DNA of 64,000 nucleotides from contig CAJUFX010000001.1 in NCBI GenBank assembly GCA_910586395.1, positions 322,733 to 386,732 on the forward strand, read 5' to 3'. The position numbers were made by a program, and so were the translations under genes. The DNA comes from an uncultured Bacteroidales bacterium. Lineage in GTDB: Bacteria > Bacteroidota > Bacteroidia > Bacteroidales > P3. The number at the start of each line of letters is the position of its first letter. Position 1 is the stretch's first letter. Below are positions 53,404-62,790 of the stretch, piece after piece. A model generated the notes under the pieces. That model had not been told where the DNA came from. It saw only the letters and a list, made by a program, of their open reading frames with translations, and ran no database searches.

Positions 53404-54609
53404 ATGAAGATGAGAATCGTTTTATGTGTCAGCGGTTTGCTGTTGGCAGGCTGCCTTATGACGGCTTGCAAACGTTCGAACAACGCCGCCCAAGGGCCGA
53501 AAGCGTATGCCGCTTTGGTCATCGAAGGCCGGGAAGCGGTCGGCACGACCTCTTATTCGGCCTCCATCCGCGGCCGGCAAGATATAGACATTTATCCGCA
53601 GATTTCCGGCACGCTGACGAAAGTGGCGGTGCAGGAAGGCGAACGCGTCAAGGAAGACCAACTGCTGTTCGTCATCGACCAAGTGCCTTACCAAGCGGCG
53701 TTGCGCACGGCGCAGGCCAATGTGAAAGCCGCGAAAGTGGCGTTGAACACGGCCAAAATCACTTACGACAGTAAAAAGAAACTGCGTGCGAAGAACGTGA
53801 TTTCGGACTTCGACCTGCAGACGTCCGAAAACAACAAACTGTCGGCCGAAGCCGCGCTCGACCAGATGAAAGCCATGGAGATTACGGCACAGCAGAACCT
53901 GTCCTATACGGAAATACGCAGTTCTTCGCCCGGCGTCGTCGGCACGTTGCCTTACCGCAAGGGCGCGCTCGTGAGCCCGAATATGCCTCAGCCGCTGACG
54001 ACGGTTTCGGACAACACGCAGATGTATGTCTATTTCTCGATGAGCGAAAACAAATTGCTGAGCCTCACGCGCGAATACGGCAGCATTGACGCGGCCATCG
54101 CCGACATGGAGGATGTCAGCCTGCAACTCAACGACGGTTCGATGTATGCGGAAAAAGGCCGCATCGAAAGCATCAGCGGCGTCATCAACCGCAACACGGG
54201 CACGGTCAGCGTACGCGCCGTATTCCCCAATTCCAAAGGCATTCTATTGAGCGGCGCCTCCGGCAACGTGATTATGACCGAACGCCTGCGCGACGCGATC
54301 GTGATTCCGAAAGCGGCGACGTTCGAACTGCAGGACCGCGTTTTCGTCTATAAAATCGCGGACGGCATCGCGACGGCGCAGGAAGTGGACGTACGCAACC
54401 TGGACGCCCGCCACTATGTCGTGGATAAAGGCGTGGCGTTCGGCGACGTACTCGTGGCCGAAGGCGTAGGCCTCTTGCGCGAAGGGACGGCCGTAACGCC
54501 GGTCTTCCCGGAAACGGCGGCGGAAGCGGCCGGGACGGCGGAAACCGTGACGGAAGCCATGGAAGCGGTCGAAGCGGCGGGCCAAACAAAAACCGCCCAA
54601 ACCAAATAG
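53404..54609 (+). CDS. RND efflux periplasmic adaptor (AcrA/MexA type)
   Basis: A 401-aa membrane-fusion protein. The ATG at 53404 gives a lipoprotein signal with two candidate cysteines (LLAGC at 17, LMTAC at 22). Core features: SIRGRQDIDIYPQISGTLTKVAVQEGERVKEDQLLFVID (first biotinyl-lipoyl half), the helical hairpin with AALRTAQANVKAAKVALNTAK, SYTEIRSSSPGVVGTLPYRKGALVSP (second half) and the beta-barrel VRAVFPNSKGILLSGASGNV. The C-terminus is an alanine/glutamate-rich tail. It links the inner-membrane pump to the outer-membrane channel and is the first gene of a three-gene operon. Confidence 0.95.
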   Translation: MKMRIVLCVSGLLLAGCLMTACKRSNNAAQGPKAYAALVIEGREAVGTTSYSASIRGRQDIDIYPQISGTLTKVAVQEGERVKEDQLLFVIDQVPYQAALRTAQANVKAAKVALNTAKITYDSKKKLRAKNVISDFDLQTSENNKLSAEAALDQMKAMEITAQQNLSYTEIRSSSPGVVGTLPYRKGALVSPNMPQPLTTVSDNTQMYVYFSMSENKLLSLTREYGSIDAAIADMEDVSLQLNDGSMYAEKGRIESISGVINRNTGTVSVRAVFPNSKGILLSGASGNVIMTERLRDAIVIPKAATFELQDRVFVYKIADGIATAQEVDVRNLDARHYVVDKGVAFGDVLVAEGVGLLREGTAVTPVFPETAAEAAGTAETVTEAMEAVEAAGQTKTAQTK

Positions 54610-54641
54610 TCGGGTCACCCGAAACGTAAAATCCCAAAAAC

Positions 54642-57600
54642 ATGAAGTTAGAAACTTTCATACAGCGGCCCGTCCTTTCGGCCGTCATCTCCATACTCAT
54701 CGTTTCGGTCGGCGTCATCAGCCTCGCGACCCTGCCGGTGGAACAATTCCCCGACATCGCGCCGCCTACGATTTCCGTTTCGACCTCCTACCCGGGCGCA
54801 AGCGCGGAAACGATACAGAAAAGCGTCATCGTGCCGCTCGAAGAAGCCATCAACGGCGTGGAGGACATGAACTATATCACCTCGTCGGCCACGAATACGG
54901 GTAGCGCGAACGTGACGGTCTATTTCAAGCAGGGCGTGGATCCCGACATGGCGGCCGTAAACGTGCAGAACCGTGTGGCGCGCGCCACGGGCAACCTGCC
55001 CTCGGCCGTAAACCAGATCGGCGTCATGGTGAACAAGCGGCAGACGAGTATGCTCAAAATCTTCTCGCTCTATAGCCCCGACAGTTCCTACGACGAGACC
55101 TTTCTCTCCAATTACGTAAAAATCAATCTCGAACCGGAAATATTACGCATCGCGGGCGTGGGCGACGTCATGGTACTCGGCGCCGACTACAGCATGCGTA
55201 TCTGGATGAAGCCGGACATCATGGCGCAGTACGGCCTGATTCCGTCCGACATCACCGCGGCTTTGGCCGAGCAGAACATCGAGGCGGCCACGGGCTCTTT
55301 CGGCGAAAGTTCGGACGAGACGTACCAATACACGATGAAATACAAGGGCCGTCTGATCACGCCCGAAGAATTCGACGAGATCGTCATCCGTTCGACACCC
55401 GACGGTCAGGTACTCAAACTCAAAGACGTGGCGACGGTGGAACTCGGCAGCGAGAGTTACAACTTCCGCGGACAGACGGACGGATGCCCCGGCATCACCT
55501 GCATGGTTTACCAAACGGCCGGCTCCAACGCCACGAAAGTGGTGGAAGACATCAACAAGTTTCTGGACGAAGCGCGGCTGACGCTACCGAAAGGCACGGC
55601 CATCGTCGATATCATGAGCGTGACCGACTTCCTCTACGCCTCTATCCACAATGTGCTCAAAACGCTGTTCGAGGCCATATTGCTCGTTATCCTCGTGGTC
55701 TATGTCTTTCTGCAAGACATCAAATCGACGTTGATTCCGCTCGCGGGCATCATCGTCTCGCTGATCGGCACGTTCGCGTTCATGACGATGGCCGGCTTCA
55801 CGATCAACCTCATCACGCTCTTCGCCCTCGTGCTGGTCATCGGAACCGTCGTCGATGACTCGATCGTCGTCGTCGAGGCCGTGCAGGCCAAATTCGACGA
55901 AGGTTACCGTTCGCCCTACAAGGCGAGCGTGGACGCGATGAAAGGCATCAGCGCGGCGGTCATCACGTCTTCGCTCGTGTTCATGGCCGTCTTCATTCCG
56001 GTGTCGTTCATGGGCGGCACGTCGGGTACGTTCTACACGCAATTCGGTCTGACGATGGCCGTGGCCGTCGGCATCTCGGCCATCAACGCCCTGACGCTCT
56101 CGCCGGCCCTGTGCGCCCTCCTGCTCCGGCCGTACAAAGACGAATTCGGGAATGAAAAAGACAATTTCGCCTCGCGTTTCCGCCATGCGTTCAACACGGT
56201 TTTCGGGGCGTTGAGCAATAAATACAAACAGTTCGTCATGCTGTTCATCCGCCGCCGCTGGATTCCCTGGGTCATGCTGGGTGCAGCGACCGTCCTGCTC
56301 GTATTCTTCATGCGCACGACCAAGACGAGCCTCGTGCCCGAAGAAGACCAGGGCTCGGTCTTCATGAACGTCTCGATGCCGGCCGGCTACTCGCTGAGTT
56401 CGACCAACAAGGTCATGGACGAAATCGACGCCGCCATCCGCACGATTCCGCAAATCCGTACCTATACGAAAGTAAGCGGTTACGGTCTGATTTCCGGTCA
56501 GGGCAGTTCGTACGGCATGTTCATCATCAAACTCAAACCGTGGGACGACCGGCCGCGCCGCTCGGACGCCGTAAACAGCGTCATCAAGGAAATTTACAAA
56601 CGGACGGCCGACATCCGCGAAGCGACGATTTTCGCGATGGCTCCCGGTATGATTCCCGGCTACGGTATGGGCAACAGCTTGGAGATAAACGTACAGGACC
56701 GCATGGGCGGGGATGTGACCGAATTCTACAATGTGACGCAAGACTTTATCGCGGCCCTGCGGCAAACGCCCGAATTCCAGAGCGCGTTCTCGTCGTTCAG
56801 CGTCAATTATCCGCAATGGCTCGTGGATGTGGATGCGGCCAAGTGCAAGCGGGCCGGCATTTCGCCCAACGAGGTGCTGAGCGTATTGAGCGGCTATTAC
56901 GGCGGCTCGTACGTCTCCAACATCAACCGGTTTTCGAAGGTCTATCGCGTGATGTTGCAGGCGGCCATTCCCTACCGCGCCACGGAAAGTTCGCTTGACG
57001 ACATCTTCGTGCGCATCAACGGCGAGATGGCGCCGCTGAGCCAGTTCGTGACGCTCAAACGCGTCTATGGCTCGGAAACGCTGTCGCGCTTCAACCTGTA
57101 CAACTCCATCAGCGTGAACGCCGCGCCCGCGCCCGGCTACAGTACCGGCGACGCCATCGCCACGGTGGCGCGCGTGGCCAAGGAATCGCTGCCGAACAAC
57201 TACAGTTATTCGTACGGCGGCATCACACGCGAGGAAGCGACGCAGACGAGCAACACGGCGATTATCTTCGGCCTCTGTATTTTCTTCATATACTTGATTT
57301 TGTGTGCCATGTACGAGAGTTTCCTGATTCCGTTCGCCGTAATCCTGAGCGTGCCGTTCGGTTTGATGGGGACGTTCCTGTTCGCCAAAATCTTCGGTCT
57401 GGAGAACAACATCTACCTGCAGGTGGGTATGATCATGCTGATCGGTCTGCTCGCCAAAACGGCCATCCTGCTGACCGAGTATGCGGTGGAACGCCGGCAA
57501 AGGGGCATGACGCTGGCGGCGGCGGCCGTCGGCGCGGCCAAAGCGCGTCTTCGTCCGATCCTGATGACGGCCCTGACACTGATTATCGGCCTGTTGCCGT

Positions 57601-57782
57601 TGATGACGGCCATGGGCGTAGGCGCGAACGGCAACCGGTCGTTGGGATCGGGCGTCGTGGGCGGCATGCTCATTGGTACGGTCGCGCTGTTGATTGTGGT
57701 GCCGGCCTTTTTTATCGTTTTCCAATCGTTGCAGGAACGGGTCAAACCGTTGCACTTTAATTCCGATGACCAACATGAATAA
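54642..57782 (+). CDS. RND efflux pump, HAE1 family (AcrB type)
   Basis: A 1046-aa inner-membrane pump. It has the N-terminal FIQRPVLSAVISILIVSVGVISLATLPVEQFPDIAPP, the porter-domain GVDPDMAAVNVQNRV, and twelve expected membrane segments. Proton-relay aspartates D405/D406 are in VIGTVVDDSIVVVEAV, and a late AKTAILLTEYAVERRQRGM segment completes the second half. It drives export of hydrophobic compounds with the proton gradient. It begins 32 bp after the adaptor and its stop overlaps the outer-membrane factor start. Confidence 0.97.
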   Translation: MKLETFIQRPVLSAVISILIVSVGVISLATLPVEQFPDIAPPTISVSTSYPGASAETIQKSVIVPLEEAINGVEDMNYITSSATNTGSANVTVYFKQGVDPDMAAVNVQNRVARATGNLPSAVNQIGVMVNKRQTSMLKIFSLYSPDSSYDETFLSNYVKINLEPEILRIAGVGDVMVLGADYSMRIWMKPDIMAQYGLIPSDITAALAEQNIEAATGSFGESSDETYQYTMKYKGRLITPEEFDEIVIRSTPDGQVLKLKDVATVELGSESYNFRGQTDGCPGITCMVYQTAGSNATKVVEDINKFLDEARLTLPKGTAIVDIMSVTDFLYASIHNVLKTLFEAILLVILVVYVFLQDIKSTLIPLAGIIVSLIGTFAFMTMAGFTINLITLFALVLVIGTVVDDSIVVVEAVQAKFDEGYRSPYKASVDAMKGISAAVITSSLVFMAVFIPVSFMGGTSGTFYTQFGLTMAVAVGISAINALTLSPALCALLLRPYKDEFGNEKDNFASRFRHAFNTVFGALSNKYKQFVMLFIRRRWIPWVMLGAATVLLVFFMRTTKTSLVPEEDQGSVFMNVSMPAGYSLSSTNKVMDEIDAAIRTIPQIRTYTKVSGYGLISGQGSSYGMFIIKLKPWDDRPRRSDAVNSVIKEIYKRTADIREATIFAMAPGMIPGYGMGNSLEINVQDRMGGDVTEFYNVTQDFIAALRQTPEFQSAFSSFSVNYPQWLVDVDAAKCKRAGISPNEVLSVLSGYYGGSYVSNINRFSKVYRVMLQAAIPYRATESSLDDIFVRINGEMAPLSQFVTLKRVYGSETLSRFNLYNSISVNAAPAPGYSTGDAIATVARVAKESLPNNYSYSYGGITREEATQTSNTAIIFGLCIFFIYLILCAMYESFLIPFAVILSVPFGLMGTFLFAKIFGLENNIYLQVGMIMLIGLLAKTAILLTEYAVERRQRGMTLAAAAVGAAKARLRPILMTALTLIIGLLPLMTAMGVGANGNRSLGSGVVGGMLIGTVALLIVVPAFFIVFQSLQERVKPLHFNSDDQHE

Positions 57783-59223
57783 GATACATTTCTGCCGCCT
57801 GCTGACGGGCGGCGCGGTGGCGGCCTCTTTGGCCGTCTTGATGACGGGTTGCGGCATTTATTCGTCGTACACGCGGCCGGACGACCTGCAGGTGGACGGC
57901 CTATACGGCGACGCCGGGCCGTCGGCGGCCCTGACGGTGACCGGCGCGGCAACGGTGGCCGATACGACGTCTATGGCCGACATCGCGTGGCGCGATTTCT
58001 TTACCGACCCCTATCTGCAACGCCTCATTGACTCGGTTTTAGCCCGGAACGCGGACATGCGGATCGCGTTTCTGCGCGTGGAAGAATCGGAAGCGAGCCT
58101 GAAAGCGGCCAAGTTGGCGTTCCTCCCCTCGTTCGGCCTGCCGCTCAGCGGCGGACTGAACAACAGTATGCCGCTTAGCGGCGGCAGCCTAACAAATACG
58201 GACCAGTGGAGCTACACGTATCAGTTGCCGATTTCGGCCTCCTGGCAGGTGGATCTGTTCGGCGGCCTGCGCAACGCCAAGAAACAGGCGCAGGCGGGCC
58301 TGCTGCAGTCGCAGGCTTACCGGCAGGCCGTACAGACGCAACTGATTGCCAACACGGCCATGCTGTACTACCAATTGCTGACATTGGACGAACAGCTGAA
58401 TGTCTATATCCTGACGGAACAAAGCTGGGCGGAAAGTTTGGAGGCGACGCGCGCGCTCATGGAAGCCGGCGTCGGCAATACGGCGGCCGTGGCGCAGAGC
58501 GAAGGGGCTTACTACCGCATCCAAGCTTCCATTCCCGAAATCAAACAGCAAATCCGCGAAACGGAAAACCAGATCTGCGCCCTGCTCGGCACGACGCCGC
58601 GGCCGATTGAACGCGGCCCGATGCCGGCGATGATTTTCGCCAACGACCTGCGCGTGGGGGTGCCGCTCGCGTTGCTGTCGAAACGTCCCGACGTCATGCA
58701 GGCCGAACAGAATCTGGCGCGGGCGTTTTATGTGACGAACGCGGCGCGCTCGGCCTTTTATCCGTCGCTCTCGCTGAGCGGCCTCGCGGGCTGGTCGAAC
58801 GCGAACGGCGTCATTCCCAATCCCGGCGGGCTGATTTGGAGCGCGCTGGCCAACCTGACCCAACCGCTGTTCCAGAACGGCAAACTGCGGGCGCAACTCA
58901 AAATCGCCAAGGCGCAACAGGAAGAAGCCAAGATTTCGTTCCAACAAACGCTGTTGGAGGCGGGCATCGAAGTCAATAACGCGCTGGCCCTCGTACAGAC
59001 CGCCCGCGAAAAGACGTCGCTCTACGACAAACAAATCGCTTCGTTGGAGGTAGCGGCCGAAAGTACGCGCCTCTTGATGGAACACGGCAGCACGACCTAT
59101 CTGGAAGTGTTGGCGGCGCAACAATCGCTCCTGACGGCGCAACTGACGGCTTTAAGCAACCGCCTGAGCGAATGGAACGCCGTGGTGACGCTTTACCGCG
59201 CGCTTGGCGGCGGCCGCTTCTAA
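57775..59223 (+). CDS. Outer-membrane efflux factor (NodT/OprM type lipoprotein)
   Basis: A protein of 482 aa from the ATG at 57775, which overlaps the pump stop; an ATG at 57766 is an alternative. The lipobox LMTGC follows a hydrophobic core. Typical motifs: DIAWRDFFTDPYLQRLIDSVLARNADMRIAFLRVEESEA, the SWQVDLFGGLRNAKK signature of the family, VGVPLALLSKRPDVMQAEQNLARA, and FYPSLSLSGLAGW, each appearing once in the twofold repeated coiled-coil channel. It completes a tripartite pump. Confidence 0.94.
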   Translation: MNKIHFCRLLTGGAVAASLAVLMTGCGIYSSYTRPDDLQVDGLYGDAGPSAALTVTGAATVADTTSMADIAWRDFFTDPYLQRLIDSVLARNADMRIAFLRVEESEASLKAAKLAFLPSFGLPLSGGLNNSMPLSGGSLTNTDQWSYTYQLPISASWQVDLFGGLRNAKKQAQAGLLQSQAYRQAVQTQLIANTAMLYYQLLTLDEQLNVYILTEQSWAESLEATRALMEAGVGNTAAVAQSEGAYYRIQASIPEIKQQIRETENQICALLGTTPRPIERGPMPAMIFANDLRVGVPLALLSKRPDVMQAEQNLARAFYVTNAARSAFYPSLSLSGLAGWSNANGVIPNPGGLIWSALANLTQPLFQNGKLRAQLKIAKAQQEEAKISFQQTLLEAGIEVNNALALVQTAREKTSLYDKQIASLEVAAESTRLLMEHGSTTYLEVLAAQQSLLTAQLTALSNRLSEWNAVVTLYRALGGGRF

Positions 59224-59293
59224 ACCCGACCGAAGCGATCGACCGACCGTGCGGCGCGGCCGCCCGAAAACCGGACACCGAACGGTGAATATA

Positions 59294-59330
59294 CCCGGAC
59301 CTGCAGGATGCAGGTTCGGGTTTTCTTTTA
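59294..59330 (+). terminator. Terminator after the efflux operon
   Basis: CCCG.ACCTGCA pairs with TGCAGGT.CGGG around a GGA loop (about 59294-59320), followed by TTTTCTTTT. Confidence 0.85.
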
Positions 59331-59360
59331 TAAGCCGATTGCTTTTCATAAACAAGTTGC

Positions 59361-59421
59361 CGGTCATAAACCGATTGCCTCTCATAAGCCGGTTTGCCTC
59401 TCATAAGCCGGTTTGCCTCTC
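59361..59421 (+). repeat. 19-bp tandem repeats with a terminator at the end
   Basis: Three nearly identical 19-bp units (CATAAGCCGGTTTGCCTCT) with decayed copies before them (from about 59328). They end in a hairpin with a T-run. They fill most of the 319-bp gap between the efflux operon and the next gene. Confidence 0.8.
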
Positions 59422-59423
59422 AT

Positions 59424-59447
59424 AAGCCGGCCTCCGGCTTTTTTTCG
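59424..59447 (+). terminator. Second terminator-like hairpin
   Basis: AAGCCGG (59424-59430) pairs with CCGGCTT (59434-59440), followed by a T-run. It is built from the last repeat unit. Confidence 0.8.
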
Positions 59448-59542
59448 TTATTTTTCCGCCCCGTCCGTATATTCTAAAAACAGGTTTGACCTCTTCGAGG
59501 GGCCGCGTTTTGATTCCTATTGACAAGCAAAAATATACGGAT

Positions 59543-61417
59543 ATGGCATTTCCTTATTCCCCCAAGGCGCGTCCAGCCCCGGGACGCCGCCAAAACCACC
59601 GCCAAACCCGCCGCAGACGGCTTCTCCTTTGGCTGGAACTGATTTTGAAAACCGGCCTGCTGGCGGCCTGCATCGGCGCGGGCGCGGCCACCATCGGCAT
59701 GGGCGCGCGGCTGTCGGCGCAGGAACTGAGCGGCCTGAGCAAACGAAAACCGTTTACCATCGGCGGCGAAGTGAACGCGGAATTCAGCAGTTTTCTATCG
59801 CAGCCCAAAAACTTCAACCGACCGTTCTCGTATCTGCTGAACGTATCGCTCAATCCGGCCATATACGGCATCTCGCTGCCGTTGCAACTCTCGTTCGGGC
59901 AAGACGGCTTCAATTTCAAGCACCCGTTCAACCTCCTGCAACTGACGCCTTCCTACAAATGGGTCAAGGCTTATATCGGACGGACGGGCATGAGCATGTC
60001 GCCCTACGGGCTGGCGGGCATCGGTTTCGATGGAGCCGGTATGGAACTCACGCCCGACTTCCTGCCGGTTTCGCTGAGCGCGATGTTCGGGCGCTTGCAG
60101 AAAGAAGATGTGGGCGACAGCCTGCGCCCGCCGACTTACCGCCGGCTGGCTTACGGCTTTAAAGTAGGCTGGACGCACGAAAAACAGCAACTGGACGTGC
60201 ATTTCTTTCACGCCTGGGAAAACGGCGGTAAGACGGCGGACGCGCCGACCGGCGTTTTGCCGCAACGCAACCTGGTGCTCTCATGGCAAGGCCGCTTCAC
60301 GATTGCCGACATCGTGACACTCGGCAGCGAGGGCGGTGTGAGCTGGCTGCAAAGAAAGACAGCGGGAGGGACCGAAGGGACAACGCTCCCCGTCTCGGAC
60401 AAGGCTTCGCCGGGGCTGTCGTTCAAACTGCGCGCCGCCGCGTTCGGCGCGGAACTGGCTTACGAACGTCAGGGCGCGCAGTTCTACAGCATGGGGCGGT
60501 ACTACAGCGGCGGCGACCTCGAAAGCGTCTCGCTCGGCTATAACGGCGACTTTAAACAGCGGTGGCGGTTTTCCGGCCGCCTCGGCTATCAACGCGACAA
60601 TCTGCGGCGGGACCGACAGAGCCGCATGAACCGCCTCGCCGCCGACCTCCAACTGCAATACGCCTCCGACGGCCCTTGGGAGGCTTCCGTTTCCTACTCC
60701 AACTTCATGACGCACACGCGCCTGTTGCCGATGCAGGTGGAACCCGGCGCCTACGCGCCCATCCCCCATCCGGACTCGCTACGCAACACGCAACTCTCGC
60801 AACAGGCACAGGCCCGCTTCTCGTACCGCTTCGGCCACCGAGACAGCCGCGGCCACCGGCCGTCGGACGGACAGCCGCAGGACGGCACGACGCGCCCCGC
60901 CTCCGGCTCCCCCGCCCACACCTTGTCGTTCGACTTCTCGTTTCAAGAATCCAAACTGGTAGGCGAACAAGCCATGAACGACTATTTCTCCGCCCGGCTC
61001 TCCCATCAAACCGGCCTCGGCAAGGACTGCCGGCTCAACACCGCCCTGCACGCCCAAGCCGCCTACCAGCCGGCCTCCAAAACGGCGGAAATTTACACCG
61101 GCCCCTCGGTCGGCTTCTCCAAAAGCTTTCTCGAAGACAAAAGCCTGAATCTGAACATCCGCCTGCAATACGACCTCGGCTTCAGCCCGCGCGCCCTGCA
61201 AAGCGGATTGGCCAATCTCGGCACCGGCCTTGGCTACCGCTTCGCCAAAAGGCATCAGATAGACCTCAGCCTGAACCTACGCTTCAAACACACCTTGGGG
61301 AACGGCCGCTCCGCCGATGCTTCCAACACGACGGCCACAACGGCAACGACGGCCACGACCGCGACCGCGTTCCGCACCGACTTTACCGGCACGCTCCGCT
61401 ACGCCTACCGGTTCTAA
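59543..61417 (+). CDS. Large outer-membrane beta-barrel protein
   Basis: A protein of 624 aa from the ATG at 59543. A basic lead (RRQNHRQTRRRR) precedes a long hydrophobic segment (LLLWLELILKTGLLAACIGAGAATIGM) and a LSAQEL cleavage-like site. The mature part begins RKPFTIGGEVNAEFSSFLSQPKNFNRPFSYLLNVSLNPAIYGISLPLQLSFG and continues as regular amphipathic strands to FTGTLRYAYRF, ending in phenylalanine as barrel proteins do. A TTATTATTATTATA low-complexity loop lies near the end. I know similar barrels in Bacteroidetes genomes but not their function. Confidence 0.7.
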   Translation: MAFPYSPKARPAPGRRQNHRQTRRRRLLLWLELILKTGLLAACIGAGAATIGMGARLSAQELSGLSKRKPFTIGGEVNAEFSSFLSQPKNFNRPFSYLLNVSLNPAIYGISLPLQLSFGQDGFNFKHPFNLLQLTPSYKWVKAYIGRTGMSMSPYGLAGIGFDGAGMELTPDFLPVSLSAMFGRLQKEDVGDSLRPPTYRRLAYGFKVGWTHEKQQLDVHFFHAWENGGKTADAPTGVLPQRNLVLSWQGRFTIADIVTLGSEGGVSWLQRKTAGGTEGTTLPVSDKASPGLSFKLRAAAFGAELAYERQGAQFYSMGRYYSGGDLESVSLGYNGDFKQRWRFSGRLGYQRDNLRRDRQSRMNRLAADLQLQYASDGPWEASVSYSNFMTHTRLLPMQVEPGAYAPIPHPDSLRNTQLSQQAQARFSYRFGHRDSRGHRPSDGQPQDGTTRPASGSPAHTLSFDFSFQESKLVGEQAMNDYFSARLSHQTGLGKDCRLNTALHAQAAYQPASKTAEIYTGPSVGFSKSFLEDKSLNLNIRLQYDLGFSPRALQSGLANLGTGLGYRFAKRHQIDLSLNLRFKHTLGNGRSADASNTTATTATTATTATAFRTDFTGTLRYAYRF

Positions 61418-61473
61418 ACCGGCCGAACACCCGATAGAGTGCCGCATCACACAATCGATTAAATCATTACATC

Positions 61474-61925
61474 ATGAAAACGCTACAAATCATACAGCAA
61501 AAAATCTTCACAATACGGGATTGCCGAGTGATGATGGAGATGAATGGGTTAAAGTTATCACAAATTGTGATAAGTTCCCCTCAACACTTCGTCACCTCCC
61601 CATTCCGCCCATGGCCTTTACCGAACAGGGCGTCGCCATGCTTTCCTCGGTTCTGCGTGGCAAGACCGCCATCGAAGTCAATATCTCCATCATGCGGGCC
61701 TTTGTCCTTATGCGTCGCATCGCGATGAACTACGATGAACTGCTGAAACGCATCAAAGAACTGGAAATAAACACCGATGCGCAATTCAACGAAATATATC
61801 AGGCCTTGACACAACTGCTGGGCACAGCCGAAGAACGGAAAAACCGCCGCACGATCGGCTACCGGCAGAAAAAGCAGACTGAAATGAAAGACGCCCCCGA
61901 CGCCCTCCGTAATTCCCCCCGATAA
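61474..61925 (+). pseudogene. Decayed ORF6N-domain gene
   Basis: The start (61474; MKTLQIIQQKIFTIRDCRVMM) matches the opening of ORF6N DNA-binding proteins. The central part of the domain is missing, and the rest is in another frame (from about 61520): DEWVKVITNCDKFPSTL.., then PMAFTEQGVAMLSSVLRGKTAIEVNISIMRAFVLMR, typical of ORF6N, then a coiled-coil tail to 61925. So there is an internal deletion plus a frameshift. Intact relatives are common in phages and Bacteroidetes mobile regions. A functional product is unlikely. Confidence 0.85.
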
Positions 61926-62030
61926 GCCTCCTGCCCCCAAAAATTTGCGGTCTCGAAAAAAATCACTATCTTCGTTCCGTTTTTTGCATGCCATCCTATC
62001 GCAAAAGACCATTAAACAAACGTTAAAACA

Positions 62031-62711
62031 ATGGAAATCAAGAAATCGCCAAAAGCAGACCTCGAAACGCGCAAGGGGCTGTACATGGAAATCGGTTTGG
62101 TTTTCTCGTTGGTGGTGCTTTGGGCCGCTTTCGAATGGAAGTCGTACGACCGAATCGTCGTGGATGAAATCAGCCGTACTGCGGTCACGATTGAAGAGGA
62201 AATGATTATTCAGACCTCGCAGGAAGTCGCTCCGCCCCCACCTCCCCCCGCTCAGGTTTCTCAGGAAATCGAAGTGGTGGAAGACGATGTTGAAATTGAA
62301 GAGAACGAAGTGAGTTTCGACGTGGAAGCCGACGAACAGACGGCGGTAGAGCCCGTGGAAGTCGTCATGGTGGTTGAAGAAGTCGTTGAGGAAGAGGAGA
62401 TTTTCCAAATTGTGGAAGAAAGTCCCGGTTTCCCCGGCGGCGAGGAAGCCCTGCACGAATTCATCCGCAAGAACCTTTCCTATCCCGTAGCGGCTCAGGA
62501 AAGCGGTATTCAAGGGCGTGTCTATGTCGGCTTCGTTGTAGAGAAAGACGGTAGCGTGACGGACGTGACGATTTTGAGAGGTATAGGCGGCGGTTGCGAC
62601 GAAGCGGCCATCAAGGTCGTAAAGGCCTTGCCGAAATGGACGCCCGGCAAACAGCGTGGCCGTGCGGTGCGTTGCCGCTACTCCATCCCCATTTCGTTTA
62701 CTTTGGGTTAG
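62031..62711 (+). CDS. TonB-family energy transducer
   Basis: A 226-aa TonB protein. It has a cytosolic start (MEIKKSPKADLETRKGLYMEIG), one membrane anchor (LVFSLVVLWAAFEW), a short APPPPPPAQ stretch, a long acidic valine/glutamate spacer (VEVVEDDVEIEENE, EEVVEEEEIF) and a C-terminal TonB domain (FPGGEEALHEFIRKNLSYPVAAQESGIQGRVYVGFVVEKDGSVTDVTILRGIGGGCDEAAIKVVKALPKW). It couples the proton-motive force to outer-membrane transporters. The very acidic spacer instead of a Pro/Lys-rich one is typical of Bacteroidetes. A terminator follows. Confidence 0.95.
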   Translation: MEIKKSPKADLETRKGLYMEIGLVFSLVVLWAAFEWKSYDRIVVDEISRTAVTIEEEMIIQTSQEVAPPPPPPAQVSQEIEVVEDDVEIEENEVSFDVEADEQTAVEPVEVVMVVEEVVEEEEIFQIVEESPGFPGGEEALHEFIRKNLSYPVAAQESGIQGRVYVGFVVEKDGSVTDVTILRGIGGGCDEAAIKVVKALPKWTPGKQRGRAVRCRYSIPISFTLG

Positions 62712-62738
62712 AAAAATTTTTCATGATGATAGGAAAAG

Positions 62739-62769
62739 GCTGTCCCGTTGGTTCGGGACAGCTTTTTTT
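62739..62769 (+). terminator. Terminator after the TonB gene
   Basis: GCTGTCCC (62739-62746) pairs with GGGACAGC (62755-62762), then seven T. It sits only 22 bp before the next start codon, so readthrough or a promoter inside must serve the NlpC/P60 gene. Confidence 0.9.
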
Positions 62770-62790
62770 ATAGAAAAACACGCCTTTATC

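Noticed and set aside
55584..57857. A 757-codon antisense frame across the RND pump gene
   Set aside because: Sequence is arginine/histidine-rich without family motifs, and the plus strand encodes a textbook AcrB protein.
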